A stretch of 64,000 bases of DNA from Brugia malayi (taxonomy: Eukaryota > Nematoda > Chromadorea > Rhabditida > Onchocercidae): NCBI RefSeq assembly GCF_000002995.4, contig NW_025062479.1, positions 10,831,721 through 10,895,720 of the forward strand, given 5' to 3'. How positions within the stretch are numbered: the first letter of the stretch is position 1; the number at the start of each line of letters is the position of its first letter. The notes below the pieces were generated by a model, which was not told the DNA's origin, searched no databases, and was given only the letters and a program-made list of their open reading frames with translations. Below are positions 27,830 through 39,668 of this stretch, one piece after another. A program made the position numbers and the translations under genes.

Positions 27830-28134
27830 TTCCAATTTTGATATTTTAAAGCAAAACGTCAAACTCATAAATGCATGAATGGGGAAGTTAGAATAAATGA
27901 GTATCGTTCATGTTGAGACGGACACTTGTTTTCTAAATCCAAGTTTCAATCCCAAATTCATTAAACCTTGCTCTGCAAAAGTTAATCCAGTTCAAAACCA
28001 AATGAAAGTTCATCACAAGGTATTTTAGAGTTTCATTTTTATCCACTTAACTATGAGCTTTTCATACAGCCATAAGTAATATGATAAAATGCATAGTAGT
28101 GGTATCCCAATTTTACAGCTATAATAAAAAGTAG

Positions 28135-28140
28135 TTTATT
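28135..28140 (-). terminator. Polyadenylation signal AATAAA for the coiled-coil gene
   Basis: A minus-strand AATAAA lies 30 nt past the predicted TGA at 28172-28170. Its position supports treating the exon at 28301-28170 as the terminal exon, in preference to splicing at the internal GTAAGT. Confidence 0.5.
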
Positions 28141-28169
28141 ATACTTGCATAATATGGTTGATAGAATCA

Positions 28170-31100
28170 TCAAAGACTGATTCTACAATTTTTAGAAATG
28201 ATTAAACATTCGATTGAAAACTTACTGAAACTGCCCTTCTTCTGAATTATCTGACAATCCGTTTCCTGTCCAGTAGAAACTTTAGCACGCTGTTCATTTT
28301 CCTGCAACATGAACGAATTATGTCGTCTGAAGATTAGGATACAATTATTCTTCCTTTTGCAAGTGACATAACACACTGAAACTTTATTTTCTGTGGTGGT
28401 AATTCATGTAAGAACAGGCTAATCTGTCTTTGGGAGCTGAAGGAATTCAATAAATGTACACAAGAGTAAATTATAAAAATAATAATTGTAAATTTTCTTC
28501 ATAAAAACACAAAATTGTTAAAATTTACTGTAATTACCTTCATCATATTTGCACTTTTTCCATTTATCGAACATAGAGTTGCTGCGCTTAGGTTTTCATT
28601 GCTTTTCAATCTAGTCTTATTTGCAGCCGAGTCTATTGTTTGCATAGCTAAAGTGCTATGGAATCCTTTCTCTATCTTCTCAAAACACGACTGAACGTTC
28701 TTAACCTGCTTTTCAAGCTTCTGAAATAAATTTACGTAGAAATAATTTACAATTTTATTCATTTTGCACTACAAAGATAAAAATTGGAGCGAAATTAATC
28801 AAGCAGTACCTTATGCTCACCGCTCAAATAATCAACATAAGCGCAAGTTGTTTTTAGCTTAAGCTGTTCTGTTTTAGCTTTCTTCAACTTATTCTCGCGC
28901 TCCTCTTTGATTACTTTGATGTCACGGCGGAAATCATCGAATGCTTCGAAAAGCGTTTCAAGCTTAACATTAATGTCTCCATTTCCTTGTTAGCCCTATC
29001 ATCACAGTGTTTGCTACTGATGGTAGTAAGTATATTCATCATCTGATCCACACGTTTCATTATACCGTTGTCAAGCTTCTGAAAAATACTTGGGAATAAT
29101 TTTCTGAAAATTCAATTTCAACTTCTATTTTGATTTCACACTCAATTACTTAACAGCACACTCTTCTGGAATATGATAAATCGAAAACCCTTATTAATTT
29201 AAAAAATAGATTACTTTTGGAATTTTCGAAAGTAAAGAATAACATTTGTTACTAAGTTATAATTGTTACCTGTTCAGTAGCATCCAGACGACTTATGATG
29301 CTCCATACAACTTTACAGAGTTCCTTCGTTTGATTGTTATTAAACTTTTGCAGCACGAAATGGGTTTCAGAATTCATTTCCGATTTAAAATCCTAAAATT
29401 ATCGAACTTCATGAGAGAATAGAACTTTAACTTCGTATGATTTTTGAAGAAAAACAGAAAAAGGATGAAATTTAGTGTGAAAAGTGATGTACCATTAAAG
29501 AATTTCGTATTAGGCCTGAATATCCATGCTGAAGGTTACCTTCCAGTGATGTTGCTTGCTGGAATTTTTTAACAAAAAAATTAATTTTTTCTTTTATAAT
29601 TTGGGCTTAATCTGCTTCAGCAATTTAATTTAAAATTGACATTGGAGACCACAAGATAGACAAATTGCATACCATATCCGATTCTGCGTTTCGTGCTTCT
29701 AGGAAAACCATAAAACGTTCAGCCAATGGAGCAAGGTGAGGATCGTCAGATAGGATAATTTTAATCGCCATTTCAAATTCATCAACTGCATAATGAATGT
29801 TTTCTTCACCCATCCATGTGAGTTGTGGGTTTTCCGCCTTCAATTTGAACTTCTCAACGATTGTTATGAGGCGTTTCTTCAGCAAACGATAGAATTCTTT
29901 CGAATCTATTGCTCCAGCTCTCGCAATTCTGAGATCAGAAAGAGCACTGCTGAGGCGCTCACGAAGTCCTGCATTATCAGCATACATCTTCTCAGTCAAT
30001 GTTTCAAGATACGCAACTTTGGCCTGGCTTGCACAATACATGTGTTCTGCTGCCGCTAAGCTCTCATTAATAGACTGCAGCAATTCCATCTTTTGTTTCT
30101 CAAGATCTTCTGCTGCTTTTCTGCGCAGATTCTAAAGTGAATATTACAATGTTTTCTAAATAAGTTTTATACACATAAAAGACATTTAATGAACAAGACA
30201 ATGAATTAAATTCAAATTTAACTTCATTGATGCTATTTATTCAAACTTATCTAACCTTTAAAAATGAAGCAAACAGTATGAAAAAAAAAAAAGAAAAAAA
30301 AAAGCAAAATGTAAATATGCATTTTGGAAAACTTCTCTGCCTTGTTTTTTGCCTTGAAGCTTTTCATTCTTTTCTTACTAGTTTTATAATTGTTACTCCT
30401 ACATTTCTAAGTATGTGCAAAAAAAAAAAAAAAAAAATGCAAAATTATTCGAATATATACTTGAATGATCGCCTTCAGCTCACCGATTTCAGTGTTCCTT
30501 TCAGTCACCTCTGCCTGCAGTAACTCGACTTGTCCTTCAGCTTTAACAAGCTAAAATTTTGACAGTCTTGTAAACATAAATTTTATTTTTTTAATGATAA
30601 ATACTAAAAACTTTAGTTATAATTCATACAATTATAATTTAATACTGACAGCTTCCTGTGTCGCTGCAAATTCTTCCTTTTGAACATCCACTTCCTGACC
30701 AGGCGTTATAAGTTTGTGCTTGAGGTCGTTCTGCAACAAAACCCTACTTGAACGTTTGAGATCAAATTATATTTCGAAATTAATGTGCTAAATTTAGTCT
30801 CACATTTTCAAATTCAGAATATCTTCAATCTTACGCAGTGCATTCAACTAAATCAGTATTGTTTTCGGTAATACATTACTGATTACATCTAATAACACTC
30901 ATTAGCATATGGCTTCTATTTTACTATTTCAGTAATAATTAGTCAGAAATGGGGAAGCTCAGGCTTTTTTATTTGCATTAGTCTCTTACTTGATACTTTC
31001 AATTTTACACGGAAATATGAACCCATCTTTAAACTCAACACCTTGAAAGACAACATTTTGTCAAAACGTATTTGACAGTGTTAAAAACCCTGCGATTCTC

Positions 31101-31397
31101 GTCATTTCCTGGTTTCTGTCTTTTTTTTTTTTTTGATTTTCTGGTCAAATTCATGACTTACACAAAGCATTTGCCACATTCGCTCGCTGGTATTCATCTG
31201 GGTAGTGCTCGAATCATTTTCCGACTCTGTCACATCCTAAAAACAGTAGAGTAACAAAACGAAAGCAAACTAAAAAAAAAAAAAAATCTATCCAATTATA
31301 CCCGAATATAACCAGCGGTAAACACTTCATTTTCATTCGTTCGTGACAACACTACTTCTCCTTCACTGAGTAGTACTTCACTGACTGTTCCACTTGC
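28170..31397 (-). CDS. Unrecognised coiled-coil protein, 5' end not found, with an apparent frameshift
   Basis: Eleven exons on the minus strand: 31397-31302, 31236-31162, 30847-30804, 30743-30650, 30550-30461, 30131-29673, 29558-29493, 29392-29270, 29078-28810 (frame broken), 28720-28538 and 28301-28170 (TGA). About 540 residues are recovered, all hydrophilic. Much is heptad-like and charged, for example NLRRKAAEDLEKQKMELL, QVELLQAEVTERNTEIGELK and KVIKEERENKLKKAKTEQLK. The largest exon (153 codons) contains ADNAGLRERLSSALSDLRIA and LLKKRLITIVEKFKLKAE. I recognise no enzymatic or named structural family. A scaffold, cytoskeletal or nuclear-division role would be a guess. Nearly every exon begins and ends in phase 0. 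The first recovered exon has no start codon. Possible initiating exons ending in phase 0 are at 32105-32079 (MDITASNNL) and 33744 (MSFSNWYF), neither compelling. The exon at 29078-28810 is 269 nt, one short of a multiple of three. Confidence 0.6.
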
Positions 31398-34300
31398 CTA
31401 AAAAATTTGCATACTAGCCTCAACGTACAGTATCCACAAATTTCGTAATGCTCCATTACTGATTTTAGGATGCGGTATCCCAGAATTTCAGGATATGTCA
31501 TCACCAATCTTCAGGATACGGTTTCCTAAATCTGATAATGAGGAATAACAAAACAAACGTGATTTTATATTGCTAAAAACTTGAGGATAGGCGTAAAGTT
31601 GGATTAGATGTTACTGTTTGGTCCGTACGGTTTATTTCCTAAAACTTCATTTAAGTAAGAAAAAATTAACATGAAGAATGTTCAGTGAAACGGAAATAGA
31701 TAGGAATAGAGGTAACTGAAAATGAATGGAAAGAAGTACGGTAATTTAATTATTAACGAATGTGAATTCATTGCAGTTTCGGACTAAATTCACAGATAAT
31801 TTCTGATTGCGTTAGAAACGTAAAATATAATCAATCTTTCACAATAAACCAAAAATTTATAGGAAACAAAAAAATTTATTTTTGCCTAAAATTATGGACA
31901 TATGTAAAAACGGGATAATTATGTTGTTGTGCTTAACGGAATAATCTAACTTGCTTTTGAATTGAAAACGAGGAAATCTTTCTAAAATTTTAAACATGTG
32001 CATGAGGATGAATTTATAAAGATGAGTAAATAATGCAATGAATATTTAATTAATAAAAAGATTAGTGATAAGGCACACCAAATTATTCGATGCAGTAATA
32101 TCCATTGTTTGTTGTTACACTGAAAAATCACAGCAACAACTTTTATATACATTGTTTTATGGGGAATTATATTTACTTAAAGTATCATATAAACTAAGGT
32201 TTGCTTTCTGAAGAGACCCATGCTTCTAGCGTTTTGTTATGTTGAGTAAAATTTCCACGAGCAACACCAAAGCGACTTATCCCTGTTCAATACTACAATC
32301 AAAACGACCGTGCATGTAACATCAAAATGACAATTCTCCTTAAATAGTACCACCAAAATGACTTTCCTTCTCCCTTCATCAACCGGTACGGTCGTTCCCT
32401 CAAATAGTACGGTTGCCTCTTCAAATAGTAGGTCGCCTCTTCAAATACAGTCCCCATTCAAATAGTATGATCTCCCCTTAAATAGTACCACCAACCGTTT
32501 GAATAATACGATCATCCCTTCAGCAGTACAGTATCCCCTTTAAATAATACGACCGTCTCCCTAAATAGTACGATGTTCCCTTGCATAGTACCACCACATC
32601 TTCCGTCCCTCATTTCTCTTAAACAATTCCCCCAAAATCTACCCTTTTCATCCTTTCCACATAGCAAATCCAACCTGCACCACAGAAACAATGAATCAAC
32701 CACCTGCAAGCTTGTAACCAGCACGAATAAGGCACTGAATGTGTTTTTCGTTTAAAATACCTTCTTCCAGAAAATATTGATGATTGATTGGTTGATGAGA
32801 AGTTACTAACAGCACGTTGATTGGTTAATATTTACCTATCGATTAGTGAATATTTACCTGATAGATGTTTATTTGGTGAGCTAATTGGTGAGCATTTAGC
32901 AACAATTAAAAGATATTTACCAATTAATTGTTTTTTTATTGTACTGATGATTAATGGACAGTAATGGACGAGTAGTTGTTGCTGATCGAAGGATATTTAC
33001 TGGCAAATGATTAATCTTTTTAACTCATTAACTAATATTTGTTGTTTTACATGCAGTAATGTGAATATGCAACCTTGGTTTCCTCTCAAGTTTATGTTTT
33101 TGTGTAATAGATGAATTGAGACTGATTATTCTGGTTGAGAGAATGTTTTAAATGAATTATTTTCTGAATCTTTTAAACGAATTGCCTAGTATGGTATCTT
33201 TAGAGGTATAAAAATAATTCGCTGGACTAAAATAGTTTAGTGATTAGTGCAGTGATGTGTTTGGATCATGTATAATGATAATAGAACTGATAAGATGCAT
33301 TGAAAGGAAATTCGCATCGCTTTCGCTTTGTGGTGTAAAGTATTTGGACTTGCTTTTCATTATTTTCACGAACGAAAATTGAAAACAGTTTGTTCCATTG
33401 AGCCGAAAAAAAAAGGACGAATAATTTATCCTGTTTGCAGTTAACAACTGAATATATCCAGATTAGTAGGTGATAGTGCTGACAATGTATCTGAGCGTTA
33501 TTTCCAATCATCAGTGTGCCACGTAGTCAAATCTCCTTCGCTAGAACTAGTTTAACTACGGAAAACTTTAGACGACCAATCGGATATATAGCATACACCA
33601 CTGCTGCAAATCCGAAAATTGCATTACTAACTCTGTTCAGTTAATTCAATGTAGCATAACTGGACTCAAGACTTGACTGATCTTTCCATGTTCTGATTCC
33701 GACGACATTAAATTTTCTTTGAAGTACCAATTGCTGAAACTCATTCTTCAGCTTTTATCTCACAGGAGGCAAAGGAACAGAGAAACCACAGAACAAGTTT
33801 TCTAGTATCTCAACAGTTTATGACTTACATAGTATAACATTGAAATTTGAAAAGTATAAAAAAGTAAAAAATTATGAAAACACATAAAACTGCTTCAAGC
33901 TCGTTCTTGGAATCTCGACTTAATTCGAAATGCCAAGTTTACTTAAAAGTATGCTCACAATGAGAAAATAAGGTACAACATCAGGAATTAAATTACAACA
34001 TCAACTATAGTTGGAAATGATCTAAAATCTGAAAACATTGTAAATATATGTGCCTGATAAACCAAAGACACAATATTTTTACCGCTATTCCTTTAAAATT
34101 TTCTCCTCCTTCTGAAAATGAAAAAGTTAATGAAAAACAACAACCGCAAAACATTTATCTTCCTTGCATCAGAATTATCTGGTCATTATAGCCCTATGCA
34201 GGTCTATTTGGGAAAAGTGTGAAGCCATTACTATAAAATAAAGTCACTTATAATATTTTCGAATACCACTTAACTATATGATTTAATCTACCCACTTGTT

Positions 34301-34609
34301 ACGTTTATGCTGCATCGTTTGTTGTGCATAACCAATCCTAAAACTTACTATATTTCAAAATACTTTCCAGATGCTACCTTAAAAAGACAATATTACAAGC
34401 GCGCACCAATCAAAAACGCTTCAAAAAACAAACAAAAAAAAAAAAACACCCAAACAATAACAAAAAGGCCAATGTATTCATTGATTTTAAGAAAGAAAAA
34501 AGGGCAGACTAACAAATCCGATGATGCATACAATTGCTATCACGACCATAAAAACATATTCTCAAAACCCGCCTTTATCAAATATGCTAGTTTTAATGAT
34601 CAACTGTTT
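31398..34609. other. Region upstream of the coiled-coil gene, no supported gene
   Basis: About 3.2 kb of comparatively balanced composition. It may contain the missing 5' exon(s) of the coiled-coil gene and its promoter. It includes a degenerate AAATAGTAC repeat cluster (32335-32592). Open frames such as 32512-32724 minus run through that repeat and are not convincing. Confidence 0.5.
32335..32592. repeat. Degenerate CTTCAAATAGTAC repeat cluster
   Basis: At least ten variants of AAATAGTAC or AAATAATACG, each preceded by a pyrimidine-rich word (CCCTT, CTCTTC, TCCC), are spaced 20-28 nt apart. Spacing and sequence vary, so this is an old or expanding imperfect array and not a clean satellite. 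Confidence 0.75.
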
Positions 34610-37600
34610 TTAATTTTCTTGTACGGCTTTCACACTATCCCTATTATTAGATAGCACAGATTTCTTATCCAAATTCCGAATCTTCAAATTCACACTTTGG
34701 GTATCAACATTCCCTTTCTGCTCCATAATACCATCTTTATTCTGAGTGCCATTATTCTCGTCTTTCTTATCGCTTTTCGGCTTCTTTTTTGCTTTTTTAG
34801 GTTTCAGTGAGGAGTTTAATAAAGATGTGATCTGGAAAATGACCCGTAATGAAATCTAATCATGAGTTCATTGAAATCAAAAATTGAAAACAGCTACCTT
34901 TCTGAAAGACTTCGAAGACACTCCAATCATAAATTTCAGATCTCACTACAATTTTCAAGGAAGGACTCATTAATCATGTTTAATCAAAATGGAAGTGAAC
35001 TAAAAATTTATTCCAAGCTCCAAAGTAAATAACTAAGAATATTTGTTTTGTCTAAAAAACCAACCAACTGATCCTCGATTTTTACATCGCTTTCTAGCGT
35101 ATTCATATCAAGAGGAAACCCAGTAATCTTCAATAATCCATTAGGCATGATTAATACTGTAGACTTGAACTGCGCCACATACTCACCATCTCGTTCATAG
35201 AAAACCTAAAGATTTATTCTGATTATCGCACCAATTTCACTACTTCTAAAAAACGGATGAATTAGTTATAAAAGGAAAAATACATTTGCTCAAGATAACT
35301 AAAAACTTCTCTTTGATGGTTTTCAAATCTTACATTCGTTTATCCAGAATGTAACAAAAATAAGAGAAAGTAAACCGAAAATAGGATAAAAAGCAGTAAG
35401 TTTAAGTACGATTCAGTTAAGTCACTGAGCATTTTTTACTATTGCCAAGAAAATCTTGCTGTGCGGGTAGTTCCACCATAAAGTTTTGACCTCTACAAAA
35501 TTTCCTACGCTGAAGGGAATTTACATTCCAAAGGATCTTGAATTAATTTATATTCAAATCAATGTTTTGAAAAAATGAAGTATATGGTTGTTATAAAAAA
35601 CAAACAAACAAACCTGATATGGCCGCATTAGATTATGACGTTCACATTCCACTACACCCATTTTCGCTAGTTTCTCATCCTCGAATGACCGTAAAGTGAA
35701 TGGCATTAGTCCGTACTTGTTCACTGCTGCCGATAAAAACATTCTGAAGCAAAAAAAAAAAACAATGTGAATCTAAGTAAAAACTAAAAACATCTATTGT
35801 ATTTTCTATTAACGAATGGTGACACAAATTTCTGTTTAAATATGGAACCAACGACAATGCAGTGAATCAGAAGTTTAACTAAATTAAAATTTAAAAAAAA
35901 GTAAATGTAAGAGTGTAAAAAATAGGTAGTTCAACAAATACTAAAATCATCGAAAAGGATAATAACACAGTCAAAAGCAATAAAAGTGTTGGAGAAAAAC
36001 ATTACACAAAATTGCTTAATGTGTAAAGAAATGTAAGCATATTCAACATACCTTGACGCTTTAACTTTGAGTGAGTAAACGAGATCATCCACTTTTTTAT
36101 AAACTGTAGTTCTCGAATCCAGAATACGAGTTTTGCCTTAAAAAAAAACCCATTACATTCACCAGTAGCTTATAATTTCTTAGGATGGCTGGAAAGAACA
36201 GCTACCAATGTTTGAGTTAGATATTTGCAAAAATACAGGAAGGAGCGAAACCATAAATTTTTGTCGAATAAGACTGCTAAATATGTGTTTGCTAATACCG
36301 TATCATGGAATAAGTGCGACTATTGTTCCTGCAATTATGTGAGGGAAGAAAATCGAAGAGACAGACGAACAGAAAAGGACAACAGATGCTGTACACGTTA
36401 TTACAAACAGAAAAGTGTATAAACGTAGCCAACCGCAAAGAACAAAAATAAAACATTAAAAGCAAAACAGACCTTCACCAGTGCTCATTAGAATATCAAT
36501 AGCATACACTTCAAATTTTTCAAAACTACATTTCGTCATTTCGGAACGTTGCTTTTCACCAGGATTTTGAATAATCTGCTTCTCCCCATCAATCTTATTC
36601 TTCCTTAATTCATGTGACAGCATATTCTCAACTGGCCTTACCTGAAAGAAAAAAAAAAAAAAATCATTTTCATGGGAAAAACATACAAGATACGCAACCA
36701 GACAAATTTATGATTTTTGGGATTACTGAATTTTTTAAAGACCATGGCAGTAAAATGAAGGAAGTTGCAGTCGAATAATGGAATAAAGTTCAGTAAGTCA
36801 GCGACAAAAAAATATAATTCTACAATCCGTTAGATAATACAAACCCCATGTCAATCATGTTAATAATTGAACTAAACTAATGGAAGGCGATTCGCTTCTG
36901 TTCCGATCCAATACAAGAATATTTCACGTCATTTAAGAATGTATTTACTTTTACAAACCTTATATATATTTGCTATTTTATCGATCATATCTGTAATTTC
37001 TATGTTTTTATATAACCCTGGACGAAGCATGCGAACTGCTGCTTCCATAGCATTGTACGCAGCAAGCATCACGTTTGCCATCCTGCCTTTTATTTTATTT
37101 TCCTGAATTGAAATTCAAGACCACATAATATAAAAAATAATTTGTTTCCCATCACTATTACAAAACTCATGTGATTTAAGTTTAGGAATTGTACTAATGA
37201 AGCATTACTTGTTACCAAAAATTAACAAATGTGGATGCTTTATTTTAAATGTAAAAGTTTCCCCAACATAAACACAACATTTATCATGCGTGTTATTGCT
37301 AAAGCTAAAAAATGCAACCGTACTAGAGAAGCTCCGACAACGACGGTGTGAGCAACAGTTGCAATAAAACCATCAATGTGAGCTCCAAGATCAATTTTCA
37401 CCATTTGCCCATCCTTGATAATTATTGGTGGATCACTTCGCAATGGAGAAAAATGACACACACAATTGTTGATTGAAATACATGTTGGCATAGCGATGCC
37501 TATAAAAGAATATCATGCAGTACAATGAAAAGATACGGTTAAATCTATTGCAGGATAATTCAGTCCCACTAGCAAACCTAATCAAAGTAAACGACAGCTA

Positions 37601-38211
37601 ATCATAGAGCTATAGAATCAGATAAGAAACTATATCAACTAATATATTTGTTAAATGAAAAATCATTATTAATTTTAAGAGGATTCTAACTGTTAATAAG
37701 GGAAATGTAATAACATGAAAATGTAACTAATATTGATTCATACAATAAAACTATTTCAATTATGAAAAATGGAAGATAAACATATATTTTACCTTTCAAA
37801 GTATCTTTTTCCTTTTTAAAAACTTTTGCTAATCGCTCATTCATAAGCCTATCGCCGAGATCACAAATTTCACCTACTTCGACACCGTCTTTTGTAGCTG
37901 TTATTAGTTCCTACAAATTTTTGTTTCTATTACATATTGCTTTAAAAGATATTTCTCCTATCCGTAAGCAACCATTTACCGTGATTCGACCTGTTAAAAC
38001 ATTTTCTCTAATGCATTTGCATAGAGCAACATTAAATTTCATCAAATGACTTATGTGAACAGATAAAACTCACTCTCAAGACAGCATTAACGATATCGGC
38101 TGCCATTGCATATTTAGTCACGACTAAATCGCTTGCCGGTGTTTCCATAACTATTTTTTCATCATCATTACTTTCGCTACTTGGACTTGTCTGTCTTCCT
38201 TTTTCAGCCAT
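34610..38211 (-). CDS. PA2G4: PA2G4/EBP1, proliferation-associated 2G4 (methionine-aminopeptidase-like fold)
   Basis: Nine exons, all in phase: 38211-38074, 37910-37793, 37499-37324, 37102-36959, 36641-36473, 36136-36052, 35743-35614, 35205-35065 and 34831-34610 (TAA). The product is 440 aa; human PA2G4 is 394. Diagnostic blocks are [97 protein letters not shown] and [17 protein letters not shown]. The family keeps the pita-bread aminopeptidase fold but is catalytically inactive. It binds pre-60S ribosomes and RNA and modulates growth signalling. The C-terminal lysine cluster [12 protein letters not shown] (about residues 379-390) matches the family's basic RNA-binding tail. The tail after it and the Ser/Glu-rich N-terminus explain the extra length. 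An acceptor-like ATTCAG lies 14 nt before the ATG. An upstream in-frame ATG at 38247 would precede that acceptor and was not chosen. Confidence 0.95.
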
Positions 38212-38224
38212 TTCTCTAGGTGAA

Positions 38225-38226
38225 CT
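38225..38226 (-). promoter_or_regulatory. Predicted spliced-leader acceptor for PA2G4
   Basis: The minus strand reads AACATTCAG with its AG at 38226-38225, 14 nt before the start codon, and no upstream coding exon fits. This is the usual geometry of nematode trans-splicing. It is inferred from sequence only. Confidence 0.45.
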
Positions 38227-39668
38227 GAATGTTAGATTAAAGCACAATACTGCAACACATTACACAGTCCGCGAAATTTGTAACCCGAATTTCCAGCACG
38301 AAAGTACTTTTGACTGAACCAGTAACTATCTCTTTCTTAAATGTTAGTCTGTCACTGAGAAATATGAGCAATACAATATAAAGGTTATCAACAGATGATA
38401 TTGTACTACCTTTCATTCCCATTAAATGATTAAGTTTGAGGTGAAAAAAACGAGTAAAAACAATAAAAAAACTGCTCAAAGCCTAATGAAATGAACCGAA
38501 ATTAACAAGTAAAAGGTAACAAAGTGAAGAAATATCAAGGAAAATAATAAAAATATAAACAAAATCTATATGAACAACTTTTGTCCATTTTAATACTTGA
38601 TGAAAACATAAAAAAAAAAAATAAGCAAAGCATTAAATATAATCAATGAAAAATTTTCTTTCCAATATTAATATTAAAAAAGGATACAGCAAAAACAAAA
38701 CATTTCAAATTTAAATATTCAAATCCAAATTAACAAGTTTAAATCTCAACTCGTCATAAATTTTATTTGTAATATATTTGTTCAGCACAAATATCACGAC
38801 GAAATTATCAGATCATATGAGTCAAAAAAAAAAAAAACAAACAAATGAACAAAAAGAAAGAAACAAATAAACAAAGCAATCAGCAAATCCTACAATTTAC
38901 AAACAAAACCATACTAAGAGGAAATTATTTCTTGCTGAAAATTGGCAACATTCCAATTACAAAATTATAAAAAGCGTTGTAGGATTTCAATTTGTTCAAC
39001 GTTTACTTATATCAGTATTGATTTGTGGACGTACAAGTGTACGTGTTTCGTGCATCCTTCATAGTTTATTCATTTAAACACTATTTAGGAATGTGAGTGA
39101 AATCTGTGTTCAAATTAAGTGTATAAATTGTATTATGAGAGTTAGTTGAGAAATTTATAAGCGATGTTTTTTTCTTTTTTTATAATCTAAAATTTACAAT
39201 TGAGGACTTTTTTTTCTTTTCTTTCTAAAATTGATTCAACGAATTGGCAAAAAAAATTTTTTTTTCGATTATTTTTTTTTCTTATGTTTCTTTTATTCTT
39301 TTTTTTCTTTTGTCATTCTTTTCTTTCTTTTTATTCTTTTGTCATTCTTCCATTATAATTGTAGATTTGTGTGGCCGAGCATATTTGTAGTTAAAATGAT
39401 TAAATTCTGGCTTAAAATGTTGAACTGGACATGAGCTCATGCAAGGTGCCATTCTGCATTTTTATTTCAAAATATCTTCACTGCAGTTTAAGGTTGGTTA
39501 TGTGTTACAAATAGATTTTGCTTAAATCTTAAAAGTGTTTAACGTCTTCCAAAATCATTTATTCATGTTAAGCTTTAATTTGAATTCAATTTTGCATATT
39601 TGCAGTGCTCATCACTTTAATAGAATATATTTTTCCTTCAGGTTTATTTGCAAACATTGTGGTAAAAT
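38227..39668. promoter_or_regulatory. Shared 1.4-kb divergent intergenic region between PA2G4 and EDEM1
   Basis: The two start codons face away from each other across about 1.46 kb. The interval is AT-rich with several A and T tracts (38825-38840, 39205-39300) and no convincing exon. It probably holds both promoters. I could not pick out a core element with confidence. Confidence 0.5.
39640..39641 (+). promoter_or_regulatory. Predicted spliced-leader acceptor for EDEM1
   Basis: The acceptor TTTTTCCTTCAG ends at 39641, 28 nt before the ATG at 39669, with no preceding coding exon. A second AG (TTTGCAG, ending 39605) lies just upstream. Confidence 0.4.

Larger units (their letters stand above)
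16157..28134. other. Repeat-rich gene desert between PKC and the coiled-coil gene
   Basis: About 12 kb in which I could assemble no multi-exon gene on either strand. It holds long T runs (16507-16531), pyrimidine tracts (17879-17935), an array of CTA/CAA-type triplets (18515-19155), two minisatellites, several inverted repeats, and one small ORF with a signal-peptide layout (19231-19407). All ORFs of 60 codons or more here are simple-sequence frames rich in Phe, Ile, Tyr or Thr. Confidence 0.6.

Noticed and set aside
29793..30059. 88-aa plus-strand ORF
   Set aside because: It is antisense to the large coiled-coil exon, whose minus-strand frame is longer and flanked by proper splice sites.
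32512..32724. 70-aa minus-strand ORF (MLVTSLQVVDSLFLW...)
   Set aside because: It runs through the degenerate AAATAGTAC repeat and ends in repeated VLFKG/VLLKG-type words derived from it.
34307..34654. 115-aa plus-strand ORF
   Set aside because: It overlaps the last PA2G4 exon in antisense and includes a poly(A) run; PA2G4 explains the conserved signal.
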